From Gordonia sp. OPL2 (GTDB lineage: Bacteria; Actinomycetota; Actinomycetes; Mycobacteriales; Mycobacteriaceae): 64,000 nucleotides of DNA. The translations under genes were made by a program, and so were the position numbers. The notes below the pieces were generated by a model. That model ran no database searches and had not been told where the DNA came from. It worked only from the letters and a program-made list of their open reading frames with translations. Of this stretch, positions 47,447 through 55,635 are shown piece after piece (positions within the stretch are counted from its first letter, which is position 1; every line of letters begins with the position of its first letter). The DNA lies in the NCBI RefSeq assembly GCF_003797825.1, contig NZ_RKME01000007.1:1-64000 (forward strand). Direction: 5' to 3'.

Positions 47447-47899
47447 TCAGGAAACCGGTTCGGCGACCTTGCTTTCCACCGTCGAAGCACTGGTCGCACC
47501 ACGACGCGCGACGACGTTGTCCAGAGCGAGCTTGCCGCCGCCGATGAACACCAGGAGGAGCAGCGCCCAGCAGTACAGCGCCGCCGAGTCACCGTCGTTC
47601 TGGATCGGCAGCAGTCCGTCCCCCTGGTGCTTCCAGAAGTACGCCACCGCCATCGAGCCCGATCCGATCAACGCGGCGAGTCGCGTCTGCAGGCCCACCA
47701 TGACCAGCAGACCACCGATCAGCTGGATGGCGCCGGCCCACCACGACGGCCAGGCACCGAGAGCCGCGGTCTCGCCGCCGTACGGTGCCACCGGCCACGC
47801 GAAAAGCGTCGACGTGCCATGACAAAAGAAGATGAAGCCCACGACGATCCGAAAGACACCGATCGCCCACGGCGATTTACTCTGGAGGAAGGTAAGCAT
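47447..47899 (-). CDS. DoxX-family membrane protein
   Basis: Membrane protein of 150 aa with four hydrophobic helices. DoxX signatures are VGFIFFCHGTSTLF near the start and WWAGAIQLIGGLLVMVGLQTRLAA in the middle. In mycobacteria a DoxX protein works with superoxide dismutase and a thiol oxidase at the membrane; no such partner is adjacent here. Its start codon lies inside a palindrome resembling an IdeR/DtxR iron box, so expression may respond to iron. Confidence 0.9.
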   Translation of the reverse strand: MLTFLQSKSPWAIGVFRIVVGFIFFCHGTSTLFAWPVAPYGGETAALGAWPSWWAGAIQLIGGLLVMVGLQTRLAALIGSGSMAVAYFWKHQGDGLLPIQNDGDSAALYCWALLLLVFIGGGKLALDNVVARRGATSASTVESKVAEPVS

Positions 47900-47906
47900 T
47901 ACCTAA
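47886..47906 (-). promoter_or_regulatory. Possible IdeR/DtxR iron box over doxX start
   Basis: Read on the minus strand the site is TTAGGTAATGCTTACCT. AGGTAA-TGC-TTACCT (47890-47904) is a perfect inverted repeat, and it matches most positions of the IdeR consensus TTAGGTTAGGCTAACCTAA. It covers the ATG at 47899, consistent with a leaderless, iron-repressed transcript. Inferred from similarity only. Confidence 0.5.
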
Positions 47907-47973
47907 CTGAAGCAGTAAACCGACCTTCGGTCCACATACGGGCCCCATCTGTGAGCGTTCCCACAGCAATCGC

Positions 47974-48606
47974 TCAGTTTCCGCGTGCGATCCACTCCTC
48001 GAGGTGCGGCGACTCCGTGCCGACGGTCGTGCCGTCGCCGTGCCCGGTGTGCACCGTCGTCTCCGGATCGAGAGTGAAGATCTTCTCCTGGATCGAGGCG
48101 ATGATCGTCGGGAAGCTCGAGTACGACCGGCCGGTGGCGCCCGGCCCACCCTGGAACAGGGTGTCGCCGGAGAACAGCACTCCGGCCTCCGGCACGTGGA
48201 TCACCGACGACCCGGGCGAATGTCCGGGGGTGTTGATGACCACGAGCGATGTGCCGGCGACCTCGATCCGCTGGCCGTCCTCGAGGTCCTGATGGGAGAC
48301 GTCGGGGTGGGTCTCGTTCCACAGCATGTCGTCGCCGGGATGCAGCCAGATCGGCGCGCCGGTCGCCTCGGAGAGTTCCGGCGCGACGGTGATGTGGTCG
48401 TTGTGTCCGTGCGTGAGCACGATGGCCTTCACCGTGCGGTCGCCGACGGCGTCCAGGATCGGCGCGGCCGAGTGTGCCGCGTCGATGATGACGACCTCGT
48501 CGTCGTTCCCGACGAGCCAGATGTTGTTGTCGACGTCCCAGGTGCCGCCGTCGAGCGAGAACTGACCGGACGTGACGACGTTGTCGATGCGCAGTGTGTT
48601 CGCCAT
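47974..48606 (-). CDS. Metallo-beta-lactamase-fold hydrolase (Rv2260-like)
   Basis: Zinc hydrolase, 210 aa, from ATG 48606. The metal motif is LTHGHNDHITVAPEL (H-x-H-x-D-H), the later His are in NTPGHSPGS and HTGHGDGT, and the bridging Asp is in LFSGDTLF. It follows the MscR gene by 2 bp, as in M. tuberculosis (Rv2259-Rv2260). It is a glyoxalase II-like candidate for hydrolysing S-formylmycothiol or similar thioesters made by MscR (inference from linkage). Confidence 0.92.
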   Translation of the reverse strand: MANTLRIDNVVTSGQFSLDGGTWDVDNNIWLVGNDDEVVIIDAAHSAAPILDAVGDRTVKAIVLTHGHNDHITVAPELSEATGAPIWLHPGDDMLWNETHPDVSHQDLEDGQRIEVAGTSLVVINTPGHSPGSSVIHVPEAGVLFSGDTLFQGGPGATGRSYSSFPTIIASIQEKIFTLDPETTVHTGHGDGTTVGTESPHLEEWIARGN

Positions 48607-48608
48607 CG

Positions 48609-49697
48609 CTACAGCTCCACCACCGAACGCAGGACCTTGCCCGCTTCCATCGCCTCGAAGGCGGCTTCGACGTCGGTCAGCCCGACCCGCTCGGTGACGA
48701 ACTTGTCCAGCGGCAGACGACCCTGTTCGTAGAGGTCGATCAGCATGGGGAAGTCCCGCTCGGGCAGGCAGTCGCCGTACCACGAGGATTTCAATGCGCC
48801 ACCGCGAGAGAAGAAGTCGATGAGCGGCATCTCCAGGGTCATGTCGGGGGTCGGCACACCGACGAGAACCACGACGCCGGCGAGATCGCGCGCGTAGAAC
48901 GCCTGCTTGTAGGTCTCCGGACGGCCGACCGCGTCGACGACCACGTCGACCCCGTTGCTGTCGGTGAGATCCTGCACGGCGGTCACCACATCGTCGACCT
49001 CCGCACCGTTGATGGTGTGCGTGGCACCGAGATCGGTTGCCCACTCGAGCTTGGCCGGGTCGCGGTCGATCGCGATGATCGTCGTCGCCCCGGCCAGGCG
49101 CGCTCCGGCGATCGCGGCGTCACCGACACCGCCACAGCCGATCACCGCGACCGAGTCACCACGACCGACGTTGCCGGTGTTCATCGCGGCGCCGAGTCCG
49201 GCCATCACACCGCAGCCGAGGAGCCCGGCCACTGCCGGATCGGTCTCGGGATTGACCTTGGTGCACTGCAATTCGTGGATGAGGGTCTTCTCCGCGAATG
49301 CGCCGATGCCCAGCGCCGGCGTCAGTTCGGTGCCGTCGGCGAGGGTCATCGGGATGCTCGCGTTGAAGGTGTCGAAGCAGTACCACGGTCGACCACGCTT
49401 ACAGGCCCGACACTGCCCGCACACCGCACGCCAGTTCAGGACGACGAAATCGCCGACCTCCACGTGCGTGACATCGGAGCCGATCGACTCGACGACACCG
49501 GCCGCTTCGTGGCCGAGGAGGAAGGGGTACTCGTCGTTGATGCCGCCCTGCTTGTAGGCGAGGTCGGTATGGCACACACCGCATGCCTTGATCGCCACCA
49601 CGACGTCTCGTGCACCCGGGTCGGGGATCACCACATCGACGATCTCCGTCGGCGCGCCCTTGCTCCGTGAGATGACTCCCTTGACCGTCTGCGACAT
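48609..49697 (-). CDS. mscR: S-(hydroxymethyl)mycothiol dehydrogenase / S-nitrosomycothiol reductase (MscR)
   Basis: Zinc alcohol dehydrogenase, 362 aa, oxidising the formaldehyde-mycothiol adduct and reducing S-nitrosomycothiol. Catalytic zinc ligands are in ACGVCHTD and LGHEAAG, the structural Cys4 cluster is [15 protein letters not shown] and the NAD fold is [35 protein letters not shown] and [15 protein letters not shown] match class III-type actinobacterial enzymes. The product needs mycothiol, supporting an actinobacterial host. It starts at ATG 49697; a 162-bp spacer upstream contains the inverted pair CATCC/GGATG near 49789-49806. Confidence 0.94.
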   Translation of the reverse strand: MSQTVKGVISRSKGAPTEIVDVVIPDPGARDVVVAIKACGVCHTDLAYKQGGINDEYPFLLGHEAAGVVESIGSDVTHVEVGDFVVLNWRAVCGQCRACKRGRPWYCFDTFNASIPMTLADGTELTPALGIGAFAEKTLIHELQCTKVNPETDPAVAGLLGCGVMAGLGAAMNTGNVGRGDSVAVIGCGGVGDAAIAGARLAGATTIIAIDRDPAKLEWATDLGATHTINGAEVDDVVTAVQDLTDSNGVDVVVDAVGRPETYKQAFYARDLAGVVVLVGVPTPDMTLEMPLIDFFSRGGALKSSWYGDCLPERDFPMLIDLYEQGRLPLDKFVTERVGLTDVEAAFEAMEAGKVLRSVVEL

Positions 49698-49859
49698 ATC
49701 GGTTTCTCGATCCTCTCGGTGACAACTGTGGACTGCCGATGGGCAGTCCGCTACGGTTCCCAGTCTCGCGGCGCCCCTCGACACATGCATCCGTCCGAAT
49801 GGATGGTTCTACCTAGACGAAAGTACAGCCCGCTTCTCCGTCGCGCTGTCGGCCTGCGG

Positions 49860-51152
49860 TCAGCTCGCCGTGATCCCGGCTTTGGCCGCCAACAGACCGG
49901 CCTCACCGCGATTGGACACCCGCAGCTTCTGCAGGATCGCCGTCACATGGAACTTCACCGTGCTCTCGCTGACGCCGAGTTCGGTGGCGATCGACTTGTT
50001 GCGCCGGCCGAGCGCGAGATGGCCGAGCACCTCGAGTTCGCGGGGGTTGAGTGTCGACAACAGGTCTTCGGCGGGACGCTCCCCGGGGCTGTCCAACGGG
50101 ATGCGCGCCGACACCCGGCTTCCCCAACCGGCCAGGGTCTCCACCTCCAACCGTCCGTCGAGTGTTCGTAGGCGGCCGGACAGTTGCCGGGTCAGCGCGT
50201 CACCATCGAGTTCGCCGGCCCCCTGGTCCCGGACGTCGACGACGAGGTCGTCGCCCACGCATTCCCACGCGACCCGCACCCGGGTGACCGCCCGTTGGGT
50301 ACCGAACGCCACCGCGACCACCCGCACGATCGCGCGCGCCGCGTGCGCGATCTCGCCGGGCAGCGACCGGCTCTCGCCCGGCGGTCGTAAGTACTCGACG
50401 TCGACATGCAGTTGATGAAGGACGGGTTCGAGTTCGGTCTGCATCCGGGCGAACGCGGCGGACAGCGCCTCGGTGGCCAGTTTTCGGTCGGTGTCACCGA
50501 CGGAGCGCAGGGTGATCAGGGCCGACGACGCCGTCTCGGCGGCCGTTGCGCGGGCCGTCCGATCATCGAGGTCGCGCGATCGCAGTGTTCCCAGGATCGA
50601 GGCCAGTGCGTCCTCGTGGGACTGTGTGAGCTGGACGATCGTGCGAGCCCGCTCGCTGGACGCGGCGCGCGACTCGGCCAGATAGTCCGGGCTCGCCTGC
50701 GCGACCTGCTGACGGATCGATGTCGCGACGATGGCGAAGCGCGCCCGCAGCAGATCCATCGAGACCGGAGTCCGTGGGACCGGGGAGGTTCTGCTCGGTT
50801 TCGGGATGAGGACGAGCAGGGTGTCGGTCTCGTCGCGGACGGCATGCAACGTCCTGCTCACACCTCCGACCACGGCGGTGGTGGTCAGCACGTCGCCCGG
50901 TGGCGTCGCGTCCTTGAGCGCGTCGAGTTCGTCGATCGAGACGCGGTCCACGATGTCGCGGTCCCCGGCGACCTTCCGTGGCCGTCCGGTGCACTCGCGG
51001 GTGAAGATGACCAGAGCCTGATGCGGCCAGTCCGGGGACAGGAAGCGGGAGAAGCGAACCGCGATCTGGGGCAGCGGACCGTCGATCACCGCGCGCAGCT
51101 GCTCCCAACGCTCAAGGACTGCACCAGCCTCCTGAGCGGCGTCGTCGGTCAC
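49860..51152 (-). CDS. LuxR-family regulator with kinase-like ATPase domain
   Basis: Unusual regulator of 430 aa. The C-terminal 65 residues are a LuxR/NarL helix-turn-helix (LNPRELEVLGHLALGRRNKSIATELGVSESTVKFHVTAILQKLRVSN). Before it, residues about 270-345 look like the end of a NarX-type histidine-kinase ATPase domain (VVDVRDQGAGELDG, GRLEVETLAGWGSRVSARIPL), and 180-260 are helical like its dimerisation part. No receiver domain and no clear phospho-His are visible. The N-terminal 160 residues form an unidentified sensor. Starts with GTG 1 bp after the upstream lysine-rich gene, so co-transcribed with it. Confidence 0.85.
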   Translation of the reverse strand: MTDDAAQEAGAVLERWEQLRAVIDGPLPQIAVRFSRFLSPDWPHQALVIFTRECTGRPRKVAGDRDIVDRVSIDELDALKDATPPGDVLTTTAVVGGVSRTLHAVRDETDTLLVLIPKPSRTSPVPRTPVSMDLLRARFAIVATSIRQQVAQASPDYLAESRAASSERARTIVQLTQSHEDALASILGTLRSRDLDDRTARATAAETASSALITLRSVGDTDRKLATEALSAAFARMQTELEPVLHQLHVDVEYLRPPGESRSLPGEIAHAARAIVRVVAVAFGTQRAVTRVRVAWECVGDDLVVDVRDQGAGELDGDALTRQLSGRLRTLDGRLEVETLAGWGSRVSARIPLDSPGERPAEDLLSTLNPRELEVLGHLALGRRNKSIATELGVSESTVKFHVTAILQKLRVSNRGEAGLLAAKAGITAS

Positions 51153-51153
51153 C

Positions 51154-51819
51154 TCAGTCGAGCGCGTCGAGCAGCTGGGCCTTCGTCATCGACGAATACC
51201 CTTTGACCCCTTGGGCCTTCGCTCGGCGCCGCAACTCGGCCACCGTCGGCGCGGCCGATGATGACCGAGCCGCCTTCTTCGCGGGTGTCGTGGTGGACGC
51301 GGTCTTCGTCGCCGGCTTTGTTGCCGGCTTCTTCGTGGCCGGTGTCGACGTGGCCGGCGTCTTCGCGGCGGAGGTTTTCTTGGCGGGCGCCTTCTGCGCG
51401 GGTGCCGTCTTCGCGGGGGTCGACGAGGCGGGGGTTGTCGCCACAGGGGTCGTCGCGGCCGGCGGGTTCTTGGCCGGGACCTCCTGCGACGTCGACGTCA
51501 CGCGAGCGGCGGGCTGCGGCAACCCGGGGACGCGAGCCGGTGTCGGGGTCTCCACGATCGCCGTCGACGTGTTGTCGTCACCGGCACCGCCTGCCAGCGG
51601 ATCAACGGGTTCGGGCTCGGTGGGGGTACTCGGCACGGCCGTCTGATCGGGGCCCTTGCCCTGACCGATCATCCGCAACACCTCGTCGCGCAGCGCGGTG
51701 GCGTCCTTCTCCGCTTGCCGGATCCGCTTCTTGGCTTCCTTGTCGACGCGGGCGAGTTCACTGCGGAGTCGGTCGACCTCCTTCTCGAGCCGGCCGATCA
51801 GCTTCTTCTTCTTGCCCAT
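51154..51819 (-). CDS. Lys/Ala/Thr/Pro-rich protein with C-terminal Rho-N/SAP-like motif
   Basis: Protein of 221 aa in three parts: an N-terminal charged coiled coil (about 1-55; GKKKKLIGRLEKEVDRLRSEL), a long low-complexity region (60-185) of repeated P-A-K/T-K-T motifs resembling histone H1-type tails, and a C-terminal helical motif ELRRRAKAQGVKGYSSMTKAQLLDALD of the Rho-N/SAP/LEM-like type that binds nucleic acid or protein. Likely a nucleoid- or nucleic-acid-associated protein (inference). It is divergent from a second small gene with the same C-terminal motif. Confidence 0.82.
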   Translation of the reverse strand: MGKKKKLIGRLEKEVDRLRSELARVDKEAKKRIRQAEKDATALRDEVLRMIGQGKGPDQTAVPSTPTEPEPVDPLAGGAGDDNTSTAIVETPTPARVPGLPQPAARVTSTSQEVPAKNPPAATTPVATTPASSTPAKTAPAQKAPAKKTSAAKTPATSTPATKKPATKPATKTASTTTPAKKAARSSSAAPTVAELRRRAKAQGVKGYSSMTKAQLLDALD

Positions 51820-51977
51820 CTGGAGTCCCCTTGTCCGTGATGTCCGAGTCACCGGGTGGTGTTTCCACCCTAGTGCGCCGATTCGCCGCGATGATGTGTG
51901 ACGCGTGAGGGATCTGGGTAATTTCGGAATCGGGTAGTGACCCGGAACGACTGAGACGACGTCATCAGGAGGTAGCG

Positions 51978-52247
51978 ATGCCGGAACGTGACCCAGGCCC
52001 GTCGGTCAAGGACGACGAGCTGTACGAAAAGTTGCGCGACGAGGGCAATTCGAAGGAGAAGTCGGCGCGGATCGCCAACGCCGCCGCCAACGAATCCCGA
52101 TCCGAAGTCGGCGAGAGAGGCGGCAGTTCCGGCTCGTACGACGACTGGACGGTCGACGAATTGCAAGACCGCGCAAAAGAACTCGATATCAGCGGTTACT
52201 CGTCGATGAAGAAGGACGAGCTGATCGACGCGTTGCGCAATCACTGA
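51978..52247 (+). CDS. Small protein with Rho termination factor N-terminal-like motif
   Basis: An 89-aa soluble, charged protein; ATG at 51978 with AGGAGG upstream. Residues 1-50 are KDDELYEKLRDEGNSKEKSARIANAAANE-like, a helical segment common to small actinobacterial stress proteins. Residues 56-89 (DELQDRAKELDISGYSSMKKDELIDALRNH) are a Rho-N/SAP-like motif nearly the same as that ending the divergent gene (GYSSM is identical). Function unknown; nucleic-acid binding is plausible. Confidence 0.85.
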   Translation: MPERDPGPSVKDDELYEKLRDEGNSKEKSARIANAAANESRSEVGERGGSSGSYDDWTVDELQDRAKELDISGYSSMKKDELIDALRNH

Positions 52248-52249
52248 CG

Positions 52250-53080
52250 TCAGCTGGGGAGAATGCCCGCGCGACGCGCGGTGACCACTGCTTCCAGACG
52301 TGTGCTGGCACCGAGTTTGGACATCGCGTCACGCATGTAGCCCTTCGCGGTCTGGACGCCGACTCCCAGGCTCTCGGCGATCCGGGCGTTGCTGTGTCCG
52401 AGCGCGGCGAGGGCGAGCACGTCCTGTTCGCGCCGGGTGAGCGCGACCGCCGGCGCCGGCGCGGCACCGTCGAGCAGAGCGTCGGTGATCCTGTCGAGTT
52501 CGGCCGCCAGGTCCTCGTCGTCGACCGTCCGGCCGAGCAGCCGCAGCCGCCCGTACGCCTCGGTCAGACGATCGCGGAGTTCGTCCAGATCTGCCGTTCC
52601 CGGGTGATCGCGCCCGGACAGCCGTGTCACGGCACGGCTGCTCACGATCTGCTGCTCGAGCGCTCGGGCCTCGCCCGCGAGGACGTCGAAGGTCCGGTCC
52701 CCCAGCGGATCGCCGGTGTGCAGCGCACCGTAGAGCACCGCGATGGGTCTGCGGTCGACGATGACCGGGACCGCCGCCATGGCACGCAGCCCCTCCGTCG
52801 CGATGATCGTGTTGTACCGGTGCGTGATCCGCGGTGTGCGCAGGTAATCGTCGACGGCGACAGGACGCTGCACACTGATGACCTTGCCGCCGAGTCCGTG
52901 TCCGACATCGACCGATACCCCGGCGAGCGCCCCGTTGGTCCGCCCGACGAAATGCTCGAGGCGCACGGTCTGGCGGGCGGCGGTGGTCGTCGGCGACACC
53001 ATGCCGGCGAACGCCAGCGACACCCCGCTGCCGCGGCGGACGCGACGAAGTGCGTCGAGCACCATCGAGGCCTCGCTCAT
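52250..53080 (-). CDS. GAF-LuxR transcriptional regulator
   Basis: Regulator of 276 aa from ATG 53080 (GGAGG upstream). Residues about 10-150 form a GAF-type sensor (GLGGKVISVQRPVAVDDYLR, TEGLRAMAAVPVIVDRRPIAVLYGAL). The C-terminal LuxR helix-turn-helix reads LTRREQDVLALAALGHSNARIAESLGVGVQTAKGYMRDAMSKLG. This GAF-LuxR type usually activates a divergent acyl-CoA or aromatic degradation gene; here the divergent neighbour is an acyl-CoA synthetase with a palindrome between them. The frame before the ATG is not conserved-looking. Confidence 0.9.
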   Translation of the reverse strand: MSEASMVLDALRRVRRGSGVSLAFAGMVSPTTTAARQTVRLEHFVGRTNGALAGVSVDVGHGLGGKVISVQRPVAVDDYLRTPRITHRYNTIIATEGLRAMAAVPVIVDRRPIAVLYGALHTGDPLGDRTFDVLAGEARALEQQIVSSRAVTRLSGRDHPGTADLDELRDRLTEAYGRLRLLGRTVDDEDLAAELDRITDALLDGAAPAPAVALTRREQDVLALAALGHSNARIAESLGVGVQTAKGYMRDAMSKLGASTRLEAVVTARRAGILPS

Positions 53081-53141
53081 GTCACCTCCGAACCCTGCTC
53101 CCCCTCTTCCGGGGGTGTTCCTGCACGCCCTCCGCGCGGAG

Positions 53142-53156
53142 AATGTGACCCACATT
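53142..53156. promoter_or_regulatory. Palindrome between GAF-LuxR and acyl-CoA synthetase genes
   Basis: AATGTG-ACC-CACATT is a perfect 6-bp inverted repeat with a 3-bp centre. It lies 62 bp from the regulator start and 64 bp from the synthetase start, a fitting place for the regulator's operator. Assignment by symmetry and position. Confidence 0.5.
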
Positions 53157-53219
53157 ACCGGCTCGACGGGCTCATCCTGCCCGCCCGCAGCAGGCATCCG
53201 CATCCACGGAGGTCCCCCG

Positions 53220-54788
53220 ATGACGCACACAGCTCCCACCCCCGCCGACGACACATCCGTCGCCGACACGCTGAGCTCCTGGCTGGCCACCTTCGGCGAC
53301 GGTTCCGCGAATGCCGCCGAACTGTTGGTCGACCGGCATGATCCGTCGGCGGTCGCCTTCACCACCATCGACGTCGACGGCGACCGCCTGATCACGGTCG
53401 ACCTCACCTACGGGGAACTCGCGGACGCGTCGAAGCGGTTCGCGACGGCGCTCGCCGCGCGCGGTGTGGGGCAGGGCGACACAGTCGGGGTGTTGATGGG
53501 CAAGCGCGCGGAACTGGTCATCACGCTGCTCGCCATCGCGCGCCTCGGTGCCGTGTACATCCCGCTGTTCACCGCGTTCGCACCCCCGGCGATCGAGATG
53601 CGCGTGAGGGCGGGCGGGGCGAAGGTCGTCGTGACCGAGCCGGGTCAGGCCGCCAAACTGGACGACATCGACGGCATCACCACGATCGTGGCCGGCGAGC
53701 AGTTCGATGCGCTCGTCACCGGCAGTCAGCCCCTCGACCGTTCGGTCGCCGTCGGCGGCAACGGGGCACTCGTCCTGCTGTTCACCAGTGGCACCACCGG
53801 CTCTCCCAAGGGGGTCGAGGTCCCGGTGCGGGCGCTGGCCGCGTTCTCCTGCTACATGCACTACGGACTCGACGTGACCGCCGACGACGTGTTCTGGAAC
53901 GCCGCCGACCCCGGCTGGGCGTACGGCCTCTACTACGGAATCCTCGGGCCGATGGCCGTGGGCCGACGAAACCTGTTGCTGCACGCCGGATTCTCGGCGG
54001 ATCTCACCACCCGCATCATGGCCGAGCTCGGGGTCACCAACTTCGCGGCCGCGCCGACCGTCTACCGCTCCCTGTCGAAGGACCCGTCGTTCACCGGGCT
54101 CACGTTGCGGCGCGCGTCGTCGGCGGGCGAGCCCCTGACCCCGGACGTGATCGCGTGGGCCCAGATCGCCATCGCCTGCGAGGTCCGCGACCACTACGGC
54201 CAGACCGAACACGGCATGTTCATCAACAACCACTGGCACCCCGATGTCGCGCAACCGCTGGTCCCCGGGTCGATGGGTACCCCGATGCCCGGCTTCTCGA
54301 CCGGCATCGTCGACGGACAGGTTGCCATCGAGGTCGCCCAGAGCCCGCTCATGTTCTTCACCGGCTACCTCGACGCCCCCGACAAGACCGCGGCGCGCTT
54401 CACCGCCGACGGCGCCTGGTATCTGACCGGCGACACCGGACGGATCGACGACGACGGTCGCTACTTCTTCACCGCCCGCGACGACGACGTGATCATCATG
54501 GCGGGTTACCGGATCGGGCCGTTCGATGTCGAGAGCGTGCTGATCACCCATGCGTCCGTGGTGGACGTCGCCGTCGTCGGGCGGCCCGATGAGCTGCGTG
54601 GCGAGGTCCTCGAGGCGTTCGTCGTCCTCGCCGACGGCGTCACCGGTACCGACGACCTCGAACGCGAGCTGCAACAGCTGGTCAAGACCGGCTTCGCCGC
54701 GCACGCGTACCCGCGTGCGGTGCACTTCGTCGACGCCCTGCCCAAGACACCGAGCGGCAAGATCCAACGGTTCCTGTTGCGTCAGTGA
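53220..54788 (+). CDS. AMP-binding acyl-CoA synthetase (acetyl/short-chain type)
   Basis: Adenylate-forming ligase, 522 aa, activating a carboxylic acid to its CoA thioester. The ATG at 53220 follows GGAGG. Motifs are LLFTSGTTGSPKGVEVP (ATP loop), the acyl pocket segment DHYGQTEHGMF, the hinge-adjacent WYLTGDTGRIDDDGRYFFTARDDDVIIMAGYRIGPFDVE and the catalytic Lys in KTPSGKIQR. The acetyl-CoA synthetase-like WNAADPGWAYGLYY suggests a short or medium-chain acid. Controlled probably by the divergent GAF-LuxR protein. Confidence 0.93.
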   Translation: MTHTAPTPADDTSVADTLSSWLATFGDGSANAAELLVDRHDPSAVAFTTIDVDGDRLITVDLTYGELADASKRFATALAARGVGQGDTVGVLMGKRAELVITLLAIARLGAVYIPLFTAFAPPAIEMRVRAGGAKVVVTEPGQAAKLDDIDGITTIVAGEQFDALVTGSQPLDRSVAVGGNGALVLLFTSGTTGSPKGVEVPVRALAAFSCYMHYGLDVTADDVFWNAADPGWAYGLYYGILGPMAVGRRNLLLHAGFSADLTTRIMAELGVTNFAAAPTVYRSLSKDPSFTGLTLRRASSAGEPLTPDVIAWAQIAIACEVRDHYGQTEHGMFINNHWHPDVAQPLVPGSMGTPMPGFSTGIVDGQVAIEVAQSPLMFFTGYLDAPDKTAARFTADGAWYLTGDTGRIDDDGRYFFTARDDDVIIMAGYRIGPFDVESVLITHASVVDVAVVGRPDELRGEVLEAFVVLADGVTGTDDLERELQQLVKTGFAAHAYPRAVHFVDALPKTPSGKIQRFLLRQ

Positions 54789-54794
54789 GGGGTC

Positions 54795-54972
54795 ACCGGA
54801 TCCCTGAGAAGAGCCTGCGAACCTCACCCGACCCCTGAACAGCGAACCTCGCGAACCTCACCCGATCCCTGCGAAGCGAACCTCGCGAACCTCACCCCGA
54901 CCCCTGAACAGCGAACTCGCGAACCTCACCCCGATCCCTGAGGAGCGAGCTTGCGAGCGTCACGAAGGGTCA
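54795..54972. repeat. Degenerate tandem array of CTGAGGAGCGAGC elements
   Basis: Five consecutive units of about 30-40 bp, each of the form (G)ATCCCTGA or ACCCCTGA, then A/G-GCGAA/G-C and CGAACCTCAC or CGAGCGTCAC. Only the last (54938 onward) keeps the full consensus ending GCGTCACGAAGGGTCA. The earlier units share diverged bases, suggesting old duplication. Fills most of the 274-bp spacer before the DinB-like gene; no gene is seen in it. Confidence 0.85.
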
Positions 54973-55062
54973 TCCCCACACCCATTTCTCAACGCGGACC
55001 GAACCTGTCCTCAATTCCTCATAACGTAGTCCTCACCAGCAAGGACAACGAGAGGGAAGATC

Positions 55063-55632
55063 ATGGCCGGCACCTATACCCCCGTCACTCTGCCGTTCAC
55101 GGTGAGCGGTGAGAAGGAAGACCTCCTCACGCTCATCGCGGATCAGCGGGCGCTCTTCAAGGTCACTCTGAAGGGCATCACCGAGGAGCAGGCGCGTCAG
55201 CGCACCACCGTCAGCGAGCTGACCCTGGGCGGTCTGGTCAAGCATCTCGCGATGGGCGAACAGGGCACCCTGCAGGAGCTCGTCGACCGCGACGAGACGG
55301 CGGAGTTCGACATGGAGCAGGCCGCCCATGCCTACGATCTGACCGACGGCGAGACGTTCGCCGACTGGGTGGAGGAGTACGACCGCGCGGCCGCGGCTCT
55401 CGACGCGTACGTGGCCGAGGTGGACAGTCTGGATGTGCTGATCCCCCAGATGACCGCCCCGTGGCAGCCCGAACGCGAATGGTGGACGATCCGGAAGATG
55501 ATGCTGCACAAGCTTCGTGAGACCGCCCACCACGCCGGGCACGCCGACATCATCCGCGAGGCCCTTGACGGTCAGAGCACGATGGCGGCCCTCTACGACG
55601 GTCCCGAACTCGCCGAGTGGGGCCTGGACTGA
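55063..55632 (+). CDS. DinB-family (DUF664) metal/mycothiol-dependent enzyme
   Basis: A 189-aa four-helix-bundle protein with ATG 55063 preceded by GAGGGA. The metal-binding histidines of the DinB/MDMPI superfamily are visible in LGGLVKHLAMGEQ and in KMMLHKLRETAHHAGHADIIREALDG. It resembles the DUF664 mycothiol transferase subgroup. Substrate unknown. It ends 3 bp before the convergent molybdopterin gene. Confidence 0.9.
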   Translation: MAGTYTPVTLPFTVSGEKEDLLTLIADQRALFKVTLKGITEEQARQRTTVSELTLGGLVKHLAMGEQGTLQELVDRDETAEFDMEQAAHAYDLTDGETFADWVEEYDRAAAALDAYVAEVDSLDVLIPQMTAPWQPEREWWTIRKMMLHKLRETAHHAGHADIIREALDGQSTMAALYDGPELAEWGLD

Positions 55633-55635
55633 CGG

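Noticed and set aside
54795-54972. CRISPR array
   Set aside because: Units are degenerate, contiguous and lack unique spacers; no cas genes are present. The same holds for the 43-bp repeat at 62.9 kb.
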